Shown here one piece after another: positions 19,903 through 29,129 of a stretch of DNA of 64,000 nt. Below the pieces are notes generated by a model. That model had not been told where the DNA came from, ran no database searches, and saw only the letters and a list, made by a program, of their open reading frames with translations. Both the position numbers and the translations under genes were made by a program. This DNA comes from Vibrio sp. Y2-5 (GTDB taxonomy: Bacteria; Pseudomonadota; Gammaproteobacteria; Enterobacterales; Vibrionaceae): NCBI RefSeq assembly GCF_014596725.1, contig NZ_JACVEG010000005.1, positions 1 through 64,000 of the forward strand, given 5' to 3'. Numbering within the stretch: position 1 is the stretch's first letter; each line of letters starts with the position of its first letter.

Positions 19903-21132
19903 ATGATGCGAAGTGTAGATATTGCAATTGTCGGTGGCGGAATGGTTGGTTTAGCTTTAGCTGCGGCCTTTAAGCATACCGATTTAAGAATTGCAGTGAT
20001 TGAAGGAAATCTTCCTCATGAAGGATTGGCTGAGCAACCTGATACCCGAGTGTCTGCTTTAAGCCGCTCAAGTGAAGTGATTCTAAGAAATTTAGGCGCG
20101 TGGCAAGGCATTACTATGCGACGAGCTTCGCCATATCAAGCGATGGAAGTGTGGGAACAAGACAGTTTTGCTCGCATAGAGTTTGATGCAAACAGCCTCA
20201 CTCAACCAGATTTAGGCCATATCGTCGAAAACCGTGTCATTCAACTGGCATTGCTTGATCAGGTGAAGCTGCAAGACAACGTTTCTCTATTTATGCCTGC
20301 AAGTTGTGAAAAAATGGCGATCGGAGAAAGCGAAGCGTGGCTAACCCTGAATAATGGACAGACACTTACGGCCAAGCTAGTCGTCGGTGCTGATGGGGCA
20401 AATTCTTGGGTTCGTAAACAGCAAGATATCCCTCTGACTCATTGGGATTACGGACACAGTGCTGTCGTGGCAAATGTTCACACTCATAAGCCGCATCAGC
20501 AAGTAGCTCGTCAGGTATTCACGCCATTAGGTCCACTGGCTTTTCTGCCTCTTGGCGATCCGAATATGAGTTCTATTGTTTGGTCGACTGATCCCAACCG
20601 AGCGGAACAGTTAGTCGCCATGGGCGATAGTGAGTTTAATAAAACGTTGACGGCAGAGTTCGATTCTAGACTCGGACTGTGCAAAGTTGTTAGCGAACGA
20701 AGTGCTTTTCCTTTGAAGATGCGTTATGCACGAGATTTCGTTGCAGAACGAGTCGCTTTAGTTGGTGATGCGGCACACACCATTCATCCACTTGCTGGAC
20801 AAGGTGTAAACCTTGGCTTCTTAGATGCTGCTAGTTTGGCGCAAGAAGTGATTGAGCTTTGGAATCGCGGTGAAGACATTGGCAGTAAACGCAATCTGCG
20901 CAGTTATGAGCGTTGGCGCAAGGCTGAAGCGGCAAAGATGATTGCAGCGATGCAAGGGTTCAAGGACTTATTTGAAGGTAATAACCCAGCCAAGAAGTTG
21001 ATCCGTGGTATCGGTATGCGTCTGGCTGGTCAGCTACCAGGCGCCAAAGATGAGATCATGAAGCGTGCGCTTGGATTGAAAGGCAACTTGCCTGATTTGG
21101 CCAAAGTGAATAATGCGCAACCGATGATTTAA
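19903..21132 (+). CDS. ubiI: FAD-dependent 2-octaprenylphenol hydroxylase
   Basis: A 409-residue paralogue of UbiH (UbiI, formerly VisC) that hydroxylates C5 of the ubiquinone ring. It shows the FAD fold VDIAIVGGGMVGLALAAAF (residues 4-22), DTRVSALSRSSEVILRNLG near 47 and VALVGDAAHTIHPLAGQGVN near 285-304. The paralogue assignment rests on the DTRVSALS and GDAAHTIHPLAGQGVNLGFLDA wording. The start could be either of the first two Met codons. A strong terminator follows 32 bases after the stop. Confidence 0.92.
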   Translation: MMRSVDIAIVGGGMVGLALAAAFKHTDLRIAVIEGNLPHEGLAEQPDTRVSALSRSSEVILRNLGAWQGITMRRASPYQAMEVWEQDSFARIEFDANSLTQPDLGHIVENRVIQLALLDQVKLQDNVSLFMPASCEKMAIGESEAWLTLNNGQTLTAKLVVGADGANSWVRKQQDIPLTHWDYGHSAVVANVHTHKPHQQVARQVFTPLGPLAFLPLGDPNMSSIVWSTDPNRAEQLVAMGDSEFNKTLTAEFDSRLGLCKVVSERSAFPLKMRYARDFVAERVALVGDAAHTIHPLAGQGVNLGFLDAASLAQEVIELWNRGEDIGSKRNLRSYERWRKAEAAKMIAAMQGFKDLFEGNNPAKKLIRGIGMRLAGQLPGAKDEIMKRALGLKGNLPDLAKVNNAQPMI

Positions 21133-21164
21133 TACTCTGTGTGAGCTATATAGGTCAGAAACGT

Positions 21165-21193
21165 AAAAGGGTTGGCAATTGCCAACCCTTTTT
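21165..21193. terminator. Bidirectional terminator between ubiI and ytfK
   Basis: A perfect stem AAAAGGGTTGGC / GCCAACCCTTTT with an AATT loop and flanking A and T tracts, placed between convergent genes. Confidence 0.9.
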
Positions 21194-21247
21194 AAACTTA
21201 ACGTTGTATCAAATTTGATGTGAAACTCGTTCGATGAGAAGCTCTAT

Positions 21248-21454
21248 TTAAGCGTACGCACAGCGTAATTTTTTGATTTCTAGATTCACTTCTTTCACGG
21301 TCTGAAAATGTCGATGCTCAGCGCGTTCTGGCAAAATCAACTTACCGTTATCAAATTCGAATGTTCCAATTCCGTAGATATAAATTCTTCCTTTAAAAAG
21401 ACGGCTAACATGTTTAGCAATCATTCCAGGCATGTAGCGCTTAAACAGTCTCAT
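21248..21454 (-). CDS. ytfK: DUF1107 protein, YtfK-like
   Basis: A 68-residue protein, exactly the length of E. coli YtfK, with the same layout: a basic N-terminus (MRLFKRYMPGMIAKHVSRLF), then KGRIYIYGIGTFEFDNGKL and a C-terminal helix (EVNLEIKKLRCA). In E. coli, YtfK binds SpoT and tips it towards (p)ppGpp synthesis under phosphate or fatty-acid starvation. That this vibrio protein does so is inference from family membership. It stands alone on the minus strand, convergent with ubiI. No PhoB box is evident upstream. Confidence 0.85.
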   Translation of the reverse strand: MRLFKRYMPGMIAKHVSRLFKGRIYIYGIGTFEFDNGKLILPERAEHRHFQTVKEVNLEIKKLRCAYA

Positions 21455-22022
21455 ACTTCGATCCTTACGTTGTTCAGCACCTTTAGTATATTAAAATCAG
21501 CATAAAGTAAGTGTGACTTAAATGGTGCTTTATGCAGTTTTGGCTGACGTATTTATATTAATGTGTGGTTCTATGCAGTTTTTTGGGTAAATATCCTAAT
21601 TTGTGTGACCAGAGCCTCAAATGAAAACCATCAATGGAACCCAAGATTTTCTGGCGTGCTTATTGAGCCAGATGAATATTACACAAAAAAGAATAACCCA
21701 ATTTACATTCTCTTAATCAATATGAATGCGAAATTCGTGCCAGCGTTAGGTAAAAAAGTGCCCGCAAAAATAGTGCGGGCAAAAGTCACAGATGCATTAC
21801 ACAAAAAGTGGATGTCCTGAAACAATCAGTGGATTCACTTTTTTGTTGGTGAAGGGGACCCAGAATCACACATTCTGAATGAGCTTTAACCAACGGTTGG
21901 AGATTACTTTAAAATTTACTAAATGACTATTTATTGATCCTAAATGATTAAAAATTCATTTGGTGGTTTTTGTTTGTGTGATGTTGATCGCTATAAATTG
22001 TAATGCATTGCATCAATTTAGT
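21455..22022. other. Gene-poor intergenic stretch
   Basis: A 568-base AT-rich stretch between ytfK and ybaK. It contains one open frame (21563-21820, plus strand, 85 codons) without a ribosome-binding site or recognisable domain, which I do not call a gene. A short imperfect direct repeat around TATGCAGTTTT occurs near 21532 and 21573. A hairpin at 21752-21780 is listed separately. Nothing else is identified. Confidence 0.5.
21752..21780 (-). terminator. Possible terminator downstream of ygfZ-ybaK
   Basis: On the minus strand the stem GCCCGCA / TGCGGGC with a seven-base loop is followed after two bases by six T. It is 240 bases beyond the ybaK stop, which is far, so the assignment is tentative. 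Confidence 0.5.
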
Positions 22023-22505
22023 TCATTCTTCGCGCTGAATGTGTGCAAAAGTGGGGCAGCAAAGCTTAATCAGGTCTTGAGTTTGAAGGGCTATACCAGC
22101 CATTGAGGAGCCGCTACTGATGGTGACAACAGGCTGTTCAAGAATTTGATGGTCAAAAATGACGGGCATTGATGTTTTAAGCAAGAGAGGAGTGACCGTT
22201 CCAAGCTGGTATCCGGTTATAGATTCGACATCTTTCATATTTACGCATGTCATGCGTCGCCATTGCAGAAGCGTTCGAACTTTTTTCGGATCAACACTTT
22301 TGTCTCCTGGAGCACAAGCTAGCGCTAACTGGCCGCCCATATCACGAAGCAGGATGCACTTAACCATTTGATTTGGCGTGATTCCGCGTTGATTTGCCGC
22401 ATCTTCAATGGTAGTTGCAGGTGTTTGATGGTGCAGCAAGCGGAAAGCCACTTGCTGCTGTTCAAGGAATTGAGTGAGTTTTGTCTCGCTAACTTTATTC
22501 GTCAT
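22023..22505 (-). CDS. YbaK/EbsC-family aminoacyl-tRNA deacylase
   Basis: A 160-residue protein of the YbaK/ProX editing-domain family, which hydrolyses misacylated tRNAs such as Ala- or Cys-tRNA-Pro. Visible family features are the N-terminal [20 protein letters not shown], the central [13 protein letters not shown] with the conserved Lys, and the C-terminal [14 protein letters not shown] glycine-rich loop. It overlaps the end of ygfZ by 11 bases, so the two are translated together. Which tRNA it corrects cannot be read from the sequence. Confidence 0.85.
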   Translation of the reverse strand: MTNKVSETKLTQFLEQQQVAFRLLHHQTPATTIEDAANQRGITPNQMVKCILLRDMGGQLALACAPGDKSVDPKKVRTLLQWRRMTCVNMKDVESITGYQLGTVTPLLLKTSMPVIFDHQILEQPVVTISSGSSMAGIALQTQDLIKLCCPTFAHIQREE

Positions 22506-23478
22506 CGTTTAATGAATAAGGAAGCACTTCGATAGTCCAGCGAGTGTCCGGCTGTGAAGACAGCCTGAATTCTGTTTCTTGGTCTAAATTGTTTGGCAGT
22601 ACAACCAAACCAATCGCTGTATTATCAGTAAAGGTGTAGTGAACCATAAGTTGGCCTGCTGAACGCCAGTTTTCACCGACAGAACGTTCCAACTGAACGA
22701 TTTCATCGTTGCTCAATGGTGACTCTATGCTGCCTTTAACAATGTACATTGCACGCTTGTTGATGCCACGATACTTGGCTCGCGCTACGGTTTCTTGTCC
22801 TGTATAGCAACCTTTATTAAAGCTGATGCCATTTAGGGCTTGAAGGTTGAGCGCTTGTGGAATGTGCTCATTTTGCTCGGCTTGCGTTACCACTGGGTAA
22901 GCCTGCTCTATTTCAAATCGTGTCCAGAGCGATTCATCAACTTTAGCGGCTTCAGTACCATTGATGATCTTTTCTGCTTGCTCGCTGTCAACCAATAGTA
23001 GCCAACGTTGCGAATCAATCTTTACGGCACTTCCGCCTTCGATAGAGCGAACATCGCCACGAGTTTCGCTATGAGAATCAATCCAAGCTTGGGCTTGTGC
23101 ACCTATTAAACCTAGAGCAATATCGCTGCTGTGGGTTATCTCAGCTTTGGAGAAAATTGCATATTTCTTTAGTTCGCGCAGTTCTACGTCGATGGCTGAA
23201 AGCGGCTGAAACATTGCATAACCATCGTTATGGTGAAAAATGCGAAAGACAGACCAGACTTTTCCTTTTGCGTCGCAATGTGCACCAAAAGTCATTTGCT
23301 CCGCTTCCAGAGAAACCACGTTACAGGTAACTTGTCCTTGCAAGTAAGACTTAGCATCTGTACCTACAATTTGAATCGCGCCCCAAGATGCTAGATGTGT
23401 GAGCATGAGCTCAGGCAAAGCGTCATCAGCATTGACAGATAGGGGAGAGAAAGTGTTTTTCCAATCCATGATACTCAA
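22495..23478 (-). CDS. ygfZ: tRNA-modifying protein YgfZ
   Basis: A 327-residue folate-binding protein of the GcvT-like YgfZ/IBA57 family. It supports assembly of certain Fe-S enzymes, including the tRNA methylthiotransferase MiaB. The diagnostic motif KGCYTGQE with its essential Cys lies near residues 220-227, followed by VARAKYRG. Length is as in E. coli (326). It shares an overlap with ybaK and is divergent from sdhE, another flavoprotein/Fe-S enzyme assembly factor; in enterics ygfZ and sdhE are neighbours too. Confidence 0.93.
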   Translation of the reverse strand: MSIMDWKNTFSPLSVNADDALPELMLTHLASWGAIQIVGTDAKSYLQGQVTCNVVSLEAEQMTFGAHCDAKGKVWSVFRIFHHNDGYAMFQPLSAIDVELRELKKYAIFSKAEITHSSDIALGLIGAQAQAWIDSHSETRGDVRSIEGGSAVKIDSQRWLLLVDSEQAEKIINGTEAAKVDESLWTRFEIEQAYPVVTQAEQNEHIPQALNLQALNGISFNKGCYTGQETVARAKYRGINKRAMYIVKGSIESPLSNDEIVQLERSVGENWRSAGQLMVHYTFTDNTAIGLVVLPNNLDQETEFRLSSQPDTRWTIEVLPYSLNDDE

Positions 23479-23635
23479 CCATAGTGAACAATATTGATCT
23501 ATGGTAATCCGGATAAGTTTTTTTGTCAGCTTGATTGGGACTGTGATTGAGCCCCTAGTTGATTTTTCTGTCTGTTGGTAGACTTAGCAAAATTACCGTT
23601 TGTTAGCCCTAATAACTATAAAGTGAGAAAGGTAG

Positions 23636-23896
23636 ATGTATAACGCTGAAGAAAAAGCTCGAATTAAATGGGCATGTCGTCGTGGTATGTTGGAACTGGA
23701 CGTCGTTATAATGCCATTTTTTGAAGAGTGCTTTGATGCCTTAAGTGAATCCGAGCAGAAGGATTTTGTGTCTTTGTTGGAATGTGATGACCCAGATTTG
23801 TTTACTTGGATTATGGGACATGGGCGTTCTGAAAATTTAGGCCATGCAGCAATCGTGGATCAAATTGTCGCTCATAACCTCAGCAAAGTCCGTTAA
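23636..23896 (+). CDS. sdhE: FAD assembly factor SdhE
   Basis: An 86-residue soluble protein that helps attach FAD covalently to succinate dehydrogenase (SdhA) and fumarate reductase. The required RGxxE motif is present in RRGMLELD (about residues 15-22). The sequence ends with the conserved [10 protein letters not shown] region. A GAAAGG ribosome-binding site lies a few bases before the ATG. It overlaps the next gene (ygfX), as in E. coli. Confidence 0.94.
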   Translation: MYNAEEKARIKWACRRGMLELDVVIMPFFEECFDALSESEQKDFVSLLECDDPDLFTWIMGHGRSENLGHAAIVDQIVAHNLSKVR

Positions 23897-24254
23897 GCTA
23901 GAACTCTGCTACTCCTATACTGCCCAAGTATTCGCTGCCATTTTTTTCATGGTGTTGATATGGGCAGTCATTGTTTCCCCCATTCCTCTAGCCGCATCAG
24001 TGTGGCTACTATCTGTTTTCATACCTCGTCCATTGAGTGATTTTCTGCCGGATTCTTTACACGGTTCTGTTGAGATTGGTTTTGATGGTTATTTTATAAT
24101 GAATAATCACAAGCAGTCTTTCGAGTCTGTTAGTGATCTTCAATCATTTGCTTTCTTATCTTTTCACACCAGAGGAAAACACTGGTTGTTATGGAGAGAC
24201 AGTTGCCAAGAAGAGACATATCGTCAGTTATTGGTGAGACTGAAAAGAAAATAG
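23844..24254 (+). CDS. ygfX: YgfX-family membrane protein (CptA-like)
   Basis: A protein of up to 136 residues with two adjacent hydrophobic segments (about residues 31-50 and 52-66), then a soluble C-terminal domain ending in LLVRLKRK, as in YgfX. E. coli YgfX was described as the toxin partner (CptA) of SdhE/CptB, acting on MreB and FtsZ; this is debated because SdhE has the clear FAD role. The ATG at 23844 lies inside sdhE and lacks a good ribosome-binding site. A TTG at 23865 or a later start is possible. Coupling to sdhE is clear from the overlap. Confidence 0.78.
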   Translation: MQQSWIKLSLITSAKSVKLELCYSYTAQVFAAIFFMVLIWAVIVSPIPLAASVWLLSVFIPRPLSDFLPDSLHGSVEIGFDGYFIMNNHKQSFESVSDLQSFAFLSFHTRGKHWLLWRDSCQEETYRQLLVRLKRK

Positions 24255-24272
24255 GAGCTTAAGCTCCTATTT
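24249..24272. terminator. Bidirectional terminator between ygfX and nadB
   Basis: A perfect 24-base palindrome AAATAGGAGCTT / AAGCTCCTATTT at the junction of convergent genes. The T tract is short, so termination may be partial. Confidence 0.65.
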
Positions 24273-24305
24273 CTAATGTTAGGCAGATTATTCTTGCTTA
24301 AAGAA

Positions 24306-25922
24306 TCAGCATTCTTTTGGCGAGAGAATGGTAGGTCCACTGTTTTCTAACTGCTCTGGGTAATCCAAAGTGTAATGCAAGCCACGGCTTTCTTTACGTT
24401 GCATTGCACAGCGCACCATTAATTCGGCTACCTGTAGAAGGTTACGCAGCTCCAGTAAGTTATTGGAAACGCGGAAGTTACTGTAATATTCCTGTGTTTC
24501 TTGTTGTAGCAACTGGATACGGCGTAGTGCTCGCTCTAAACGTTTATCTGTGCGTACAATACCCATGTAATCCCACATGAACAGGCGCAGTTCGTGCCAG
24601 TTATGTTGGATCACGACTTCCTCATCAGAGCTGGTGACTTGGCTCTCATCCCAAACAGGAACAGACGGCGGCATATCGATATTCTTAATGTTCTTAACAA
24701 TATCTTTCGCTGCTGACCAAGCATAAACCACGCATTCCAGCAGTGAGTTAGAAGCCATGCGGTTTGCACCATGCAGTCCGGTATAACTTACTTCACCGAT
24801 AGCATAGAGGTGCTTGAGATCGGTTTGACCTTGTTGATTAACTATGACGCCACCACAGGTGTAGTGTGCAGCCGGGACAATTGGAATCGGCTCTTTGGTG
24901 ATATCAATACCCAAATCCATCAAACGGCGATAGATAGTTGGGAAGTGCTTTTCAATAAAATCAGAAGGCTTATGGCTGATGTCGAGATACATACAGTCCG
25001 CACCCAAGCGTTTCATTTCAAAATCAATAGCTCGAGCAACAACATCACGTGGTGCCAGCTCTGCGCGCTTATCGAAATCGAGCATAAAGCGTGAACCATC
25101 AGGACGTCGCAGGTAAGCTCCTTCACCACGAAGCGCTTCTGTTAGTAGGAAGTTGCGAGCTTCAGGGTGATACAAACAAGTTGGGTGGAACTGGTTAAAT
25201 TCCAAGTTCGCCACGCGACAGCCTGCACGCCAAGCGATAGCAATACCATCGCCGGAAGAAACATCGGGGTTTGATGTATATTGATAAACTTTCGAAGAGC
25301 CACCCGTTGCAAGAACTACGTATTTAGCGCGAACGCTTTCAACGTGCTCTTCATTGCGGTTCCATACATAAGCACCAATCACTTTATTTTTATCACCGCC
25401 GACTTTATCTTCGGTAATCAGATCTAAAGCGTTGTAGCGTTCAAAAATAGAGATGTTCGGATGTTTATGAGCGTTATCCTGCAATGAAGTTTGCATTGCC
25501 ATACCGGTAGCATCAGCAGCATGAAGGATTCGACGATGGCTATGGCCACCTTCACGGGTTAAGTGATAACGAGGGTTATCATCGTCATCATCACAGTCTT
25601 CTTCTCTGTCAAACGGTACACCGCCGTCAATCAGCCACTGTACACACTCTTTTGCATGTTCCGCGATAAAGCGAACGGTTTTTTCTTCACAGATACCATC
25701 GCCAGCGATGAGCGTATCCTGAACATGAGAATCAATGCTGTCAGATTCATCAAATACAGCGGCAATGCCACCTTGAGCGTAGAAAGTCGCACCTTCGCTT
25801 CGAGGTCCTTTACTCAGTACGATGACTTTGCAATGTTTTGCGATACGCAAAGCTAACGACAAGCCTGCTGCACCACTACCTATCACTAATACATCACATT
25901 GATGCTCTCGGTTTTCGTTCAT
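24306..25922 (-). CDS. nadB: L-aspartate oxidase
   Basis: A 538-residue flavoenzyme that oxidises L-aspartate to iminoaspartate, the first step of NAD synthesis. The N-terminal FAD fold [17 protein letters not shown] is at about residues 9-25. [18 protein letters not shown] is near 140-157, and the capping-domain active-site region [17 protein letters not shown] is near 350-366. It belongs to the succinate dehydrogenase flavoprotein family but lacks SdhA's company and matches NadB in length. Divergent from rpoE, as in E. coli. Confidence 0.95.
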   Translation of the reverse strand: MNENREHQCDVLVIGSGAAGLSLALRIAKHCKVIVLSKGPRSEGATFYAQGGIAAVFDESDSIDSHVQDTLIAGDGICEEKTVRFIAEHAKECVQWLIDGGVPFDREEDCDDDDDNPRYHLTREGGHSHRRILHAADATGMAMQTSLQDNAHKHPNISIFERYNALDLITEDKVGGDKNKVIGAYVWNRNEEHVESVRAKYVVLATGGSSKVYQYTSNPDVSSGDGIAIAWRAGCRVANLEFNQFHPTCLYHPEARNFLLTEALRGEGAYLRRPDGSRFMLDFDKRAELAPRDVVARAIDFEMKRLGADCMYLDISHKPSDFIEKHFPTIYRRLMDLGIDITKEPIPIVPAAHYTCGGVIVNQQGQTDLKHLYAIGEVSYTGLHGANRMASNSLLECVVYAWSAAKDIVKNIKNIDMPPSVPVWDESQVTSSDEEVVIQHNWHELRLFMWDYMGIVRTDKRLERALRRIQLLQQETQEYYSNFRVSNNLLELRNLLQVAELMVRCAMQRKESRGLHYTLDYPEQLENSGPTILSPKEC

Positions 25923-26347
25923 AAAACTTTTAAATTCCCGAACTATAGTAGAATCGTACTACTCTATATTGAATTATTTCACTTGCTGATTTGATGAGCC
26001 TGATTGAAAAAGAGCGTCATACCAATGACAAAACTATAAAATGAATCAAGCAATTAGGAAACCGAGCTACGTGAGTCCCGCATTTAAATTGTGTTTTTAA
26101 AATAATAGTTTTTAAAAGCTATTGTTTTTATAGATTTGTATCCGCAAAATCGTTTAGGGGTTACAAACCTCGATTACATCACATTGTGCATTATGTTTGG
26201 CAATTAAATTAACACATAATTGAACTTTATCTTTTTTACTGAGTCACAATAGTGCTCATGTAAACAGTGGTGTCAATACTACATTCTGGATAATTAAAGC
26301 CCATATCTGAGAAGGTAAGGGAGATAACAATAGGAGTAACCGCTCGA
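25923..26347. other. nadB-rpoE divergent intergenic region
   Basis: A 425-base AT-rich stretch between divergent genes that should hold the promoters of both. Apart from the candidate sigma-E site at 26221-26250, I see no supported feature. The rpoE start codon has AGGAG about 11 bases upstream. Confidence 0.6.
26221..26250 (+). promoter_or_regulatory. Candidate sigma-E promoter for rpoE
   Basis: TGAACTT followed, with 16 bases between AACTT and TC, by TCACA. This resembles the sigma-E consensus (GGAACTT, about 16 bases, TCTAA or TCAAA) and lies about 100 bases before rpoE. rpoE is autoregulated in enterics and vibrios, so such a site is expected here, but the -10 match is imperfect. Confidence 0.35.
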
Positions 26348-26920
26348 ATGAACGAGCAGCTAACCGATCAAGTATTGATTGAGCGAGTTCAGAATGGAGA
26401 TAAGCAAGCATTTAATCTTTTAGTTTTGAAATATCAAAATAAAGTCTGCAATCTTATTTCTAGGTACGTGAGCAATTCAGGAGATGTTGCTGATGTAGCA
26501 CAAGAAGCATTTATCAAAGCTTATCGCGCTATCCCAACTTTTAGAGGTGAAAGTGCGTTTTACACTTGGCTATATCGTATTGCTGTCAATACCGCGAAAA
26601 ATCACATCGTAGCACAAGGGCGTAGGCCTCCTGCCACGGATGTTGATGCTGAAGAAGCTGAATTTTACGAAACTAACAATGCGTTAAAAGAAATATCGAA
26701 CCCTGAGAACATTACGCTGTCGAAAGAATTGAAGCAGGCAGTGTTTAGTGCGATAGACGCGTTGCCTGAGGATTTAAAAACGGCAATGACTTTACGCGAG
26801 CTGGAAGGCTTAAGTTATGAAGACATTGCAGAGATTATGGATTGCCCTGTTGGTACGGTACGTTCTCGTATATTCCGTGCTCGTGAGGCGGTAGAAAAGA
26901 GAATCAAATCTCTTTTGTAG
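26348..26920 (+). CDS. rpoE: RNA polymerase sigma factor RpoE (sigma-E)
   Basis: A 190-residue ECF sigma factor that directs the envelope stress response to misfolded outer-membrane proteins. Region 2 is seen in NLISRYVSNSGDVADVAQEA and FYTWLYRIAVNTAKNH (about residues 34-85). Region 4 is LEGLSYEDIAEIMDCPVGTV followed by RSRIFRAREAV (about 150-185), which recognises the -35 box. It is the first gene of rpoE-rseA-rseB-rseC, whose other members hold it inactive at the membrane until DegS and RseP cleave RseA. Confidence 0.97.
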   Translation: MNEQLTDQVLIERVQNGDKQAFNLLVLKYQNKVCNLISRYVSNSGDVADVAQEAFIKAYRAIPTFRGESAFYTWLYRIAVNTAKNHIVAQGRRPPATDVDAEEAEFYETNNALKEISNPENITLSKELKQAVFSAIDALPEDLKTAMTLRELEGLSYEDIAEIMDCPVGTVRSRIFRAREAVEKRIKSLL

Positions 26921-26956
26921 CGTTGGAACCAGTAAGAACCCAGTAATTGGAAAATA

Positions 26957-27586
26957 ATGGTGAAAATAATGGCGGACAAACAACAACTTTCAGCTCTCAT
27001 GGATGGAGAGATGGTCGACAAGTTGCTAATTCAAGAATTAGCAACTGATCGTGAAAGTATCGAAACGTGGAAAAATTACCACCTGATAGGTGATGTAATG
27101 CGTGGCGATGCACCCGAGAGACCGGAATGGAATATCGCTGAAAGTGTGGCATTAGCGTTGGAAAATGAACCTGCACATACCCCTTATACTGCCAATGTTA
27201 CCGATTTAGATAGTATGAGAGTGGTGGAGGAGCAGCCTGCACCGCACAAAGCACGTCTACAACTACCAAAATGGTTATCTCCATTTGGTCAGGTAGCTGT
27301 TGCTGCGTGTGTCTCTTTAATTGCTATCATCGGTGTTCAACAATATGGTGCAAGTGGTTCTTCAGCTGCGGATCAACCTTTTCCTGTGCTGCAAACAGTT
27401 CCTTTATCTGGCAGTGTAGAACCTGTGAGTCTGACTCGTGAGTCAGTAAGACCAAGTATAGAATCAAATGCTCAGGAGCAGCGTCGTCGTGTTAACGCCA
27501 TGCTTCAGGATTACGAACTGCAACTGAGACTAAATAGCGAGGGCTTGGGACAACACCAAGACTCAATCGAACCGGTAACTGAATGA
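26957..27586 (+). CDS. rseA: Anti-sigma-E factor RseA
   Basis: An inner-membrane anti-sigma factor of about 205-209 residues. The cytoplasmic N-terminal domain (QQLSALMDGEMVDKLLI) binds RpoE. One membrane segment lies at about residues 110-128 (GQVAVAACVSLIAIIGVQQY), and the periplasmic tail is the target of DegS and of RseB binding. Two in-frame starts, 26957 and 26969, each have a plausible ribosome-binding site. The second gives the usual MADKQQLSALMDGE beginning and may be the real one. The stop overlaps rseB by four bases (ATGA). Confidence 0.94.
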   Translation: MVKIMADKQQLSALMDGEMVDKLLIQELATDRESIETWKNYHLIGDVMRGDAPERPEWNIAESVALALENEPAHTPYTANVTDLDSMRVVEEQPAPHKARLQLPKWLSPFGQVAVAACVSLIAIIGVQQYGASGSSAADQPFPVLQTVPLSGSVEPVSLTRESVRPSIESNAQEQRRRVNAMLQDYELQLRLNSEGLGQHQDSIEPVTE

Positions 27587-28548
27587 AAAAATTTCTGATC
27601 AGTGTGTTGGCGCTGTTCAGTTTGAGCTCTACTACAGCCTTTGCAGAGGACGAATCTGCAGAGGCTTTATTGCATCAAATGAACGAAGCCAGTCAACATC
27701 TCAATTATGAACTGTCTTATATCCTGATTAAGAAAAACAGTATTGAACCTTTGCTGTATCGTCATGCTCGTCATGAACAGAAAGAATACGCTCATCTCGT
27801 TTATTTAAGCGGGCCTATGCGTGAAGTTTTTCAGCGTGACAATGAAGTGAGCTACATTGAACCCGGAGTCGAACCTTTTACCATCGAATCAGGTAATATG
27901 GTTGCGCCTACCATCCCTATGCTCAATAGCGATGTTACAGAGCTCAGCCAGTTCTATGATTTCGTGAAAATGGGACGAGCTCGCGAAGCGGGGACGCCCT
28001 GTCAAGTTGTGCGCATTGTCCCTAAAGACGGTTTAAGATATTCCTACATGCTTTGGGTAGATGAAAAAACACATTTACCATTACGGGCGGATCTCGTTGA
28101 TCGATACGGTGAAGTATTAGAGCAGTATCGATCGATCTCTTACTCGGTCAGTGACAAACTGGCAGAGTTGATGGCAGGTTTTGATGATGTTCAATTACCG
28201 GAAGTGCTATCATTACCTAAAAGTAAAGTGAGTGAGACGTTCTGGTCAGTCGGTTGGAAGCCTGATGGTTTTAAATCTGTAAACCTCAATCGCTATCGAA
28301 TGATGAATACCGAGCGAGTGGTTGAAAATCAGATGTTTTCAGACGGTTTGTTCAGTTTTTCTGTCTATGTTTCTTCCCGTGATGAACATTCACTGCAAGG
28401 GCAACTCATAAGACAGGGGCGCCGGACTTTACAAACGTTTATTAAGGGTGACCGTGAGGTTTCGGTAGTGGGTGACATTCCACCAGAAACGGCTAAACGT
28501 ATCGCTCAATCGATTGTATTTGATAACACCAAGGCTACTGCACAATGA
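27583..28548 (+). CDS. rseB: Sigma-E regulatory protein RseB
   Basis: A 321-residue periplasmic protein with a clear signal peptide (MKKFLISVLALFSLSSTTAFA, cut before EDES). The N-terminal domain resembles the lipoprotein carriers LolA/LolB and is thought to sense mislocalised lipoproteins or LPS. The C-terminal domain binds RseA and shields it from DegS. It overlaps rseA and rseC by four bases each, so the cluster is translationally coupled. Confidence 0.94.
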   Translation: MKKFLISVLALFSLSSTTAFAEDESAEALLHQMNEASQHLNYELSYILIKKNSIEPLLYRHARHEQKEYAHLVYLSGPMREVFQRDNEVSYIEPGVEPFTIESGNMVAPTIPMLNSDVTELSQFYDFVKMGRAREAGTPCQVVRIVPKDGLRYSYMLWVDEKTHLPLRADLVDRYGEVLEQYRSISYSVSDKLAELMAGFDDVQLPEVLSLPKSKVSETFWSVGWKPDGFKSVNLNRYRMMNTERVVENQMFSDGLFSFSVYVSSRDEHSLQGQLIRQGRRTLQTFIKGDREVSVVGDIPPETAKRIAQSIVFDNTKATAQ

Positions 28549-29015
28549 TGACTGCGCTTGCCACTGTGATGGCTGTACAAACAAAAGAACAGGGTTTTCA
28601 TGTTGAGTTGAGCTGTGAGCAGAAAACCAGTTGCAGCAGCTGCTCGTCGGCGAAAAGCTGTGGTACAGGCATTGTGTCCAAAGCAATTGGTGGCAAGTCA
28701 TTACGCTGGCAGTTAGATACGGATAAGAGCGTATCTCAAGGTCAGGTCGTTGAAATCGGTTTTCCAGAAAAAAGCTTATTGCAGTCAGCTGCATTGGTTT
28801 ATTTAGTTCCTCTGTTAATGATGATCCTTGGCGCTTGGCTTGCTGATAGCTGGCTTGCTCCCATGTTTGGTATGGGAGAAGGGATTGTCATTTTAACTTC
28901 ACTGCTCTTCATCGGGCTGGGTATACGCCTAGCTAAAATTTGGTCTGGCTCGCTGGAAAAGCGTACAGAGCAAGAAGTGGTTCTTCTAAGGGTCCTTGGA
29001 GAGCCTATTGCCTAA
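28545..29015 (+). CDS. rseC: RseC/MucC-family protein
   Basis: A 156-residue inner-membrane protein. A cysteine-rich N-terminal segment, CEQKTSCSSCSSAKSCG (about residues 24-40), probably binds a metal or Fe-S cluster. Two membrane segments follow (about 79-96 and 104-124). RseC modestly affects sigma-E and, in related systems, SoxR reduction as a relative of RsxC-complex partners. It is the last gene of the sigma-E operon. The 114-base gap to lepA contains a small hairpin without a T run. Confidence 0.92.
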   Translation: MMTALATVMAVQTKEQGFHVELSCEQKTSCSSCSSAKSCGTGIVSKAIGGKSLRWQLDTDKSVSQGQVVEIGFPEKSLLQSAALVYLVPLLMMILGAWLADSWLAPMFGMGEGIVILTSLLFIGLGIRLAKIWSGSLEKRTEQEVVLLRVLGEPIA

Positions 29016-29129
29016 ATTATGATGCGATCCCAAAGGAAATTGGGTAGAATCGCCCAACTTGAATGAAAGGGCGCTTTAATTAGCCCTTCATATGTCCTAA
29101 TTTGCAAAGAGTTTAGTCATCCCAAACCT

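Noticed and set aside
21563..21820. Open frame of 85 codons between ytfK and ybaK
   Set aside because: No ribosome-binding site, no recognisable domain and AT-driven composition; part of it encodes a minus-strand hairpin with a T run.
24771..25856. Plus-strand frames opposite nadB
   Set aside because: Antisense shadows of nadB codon structure with no independent support.
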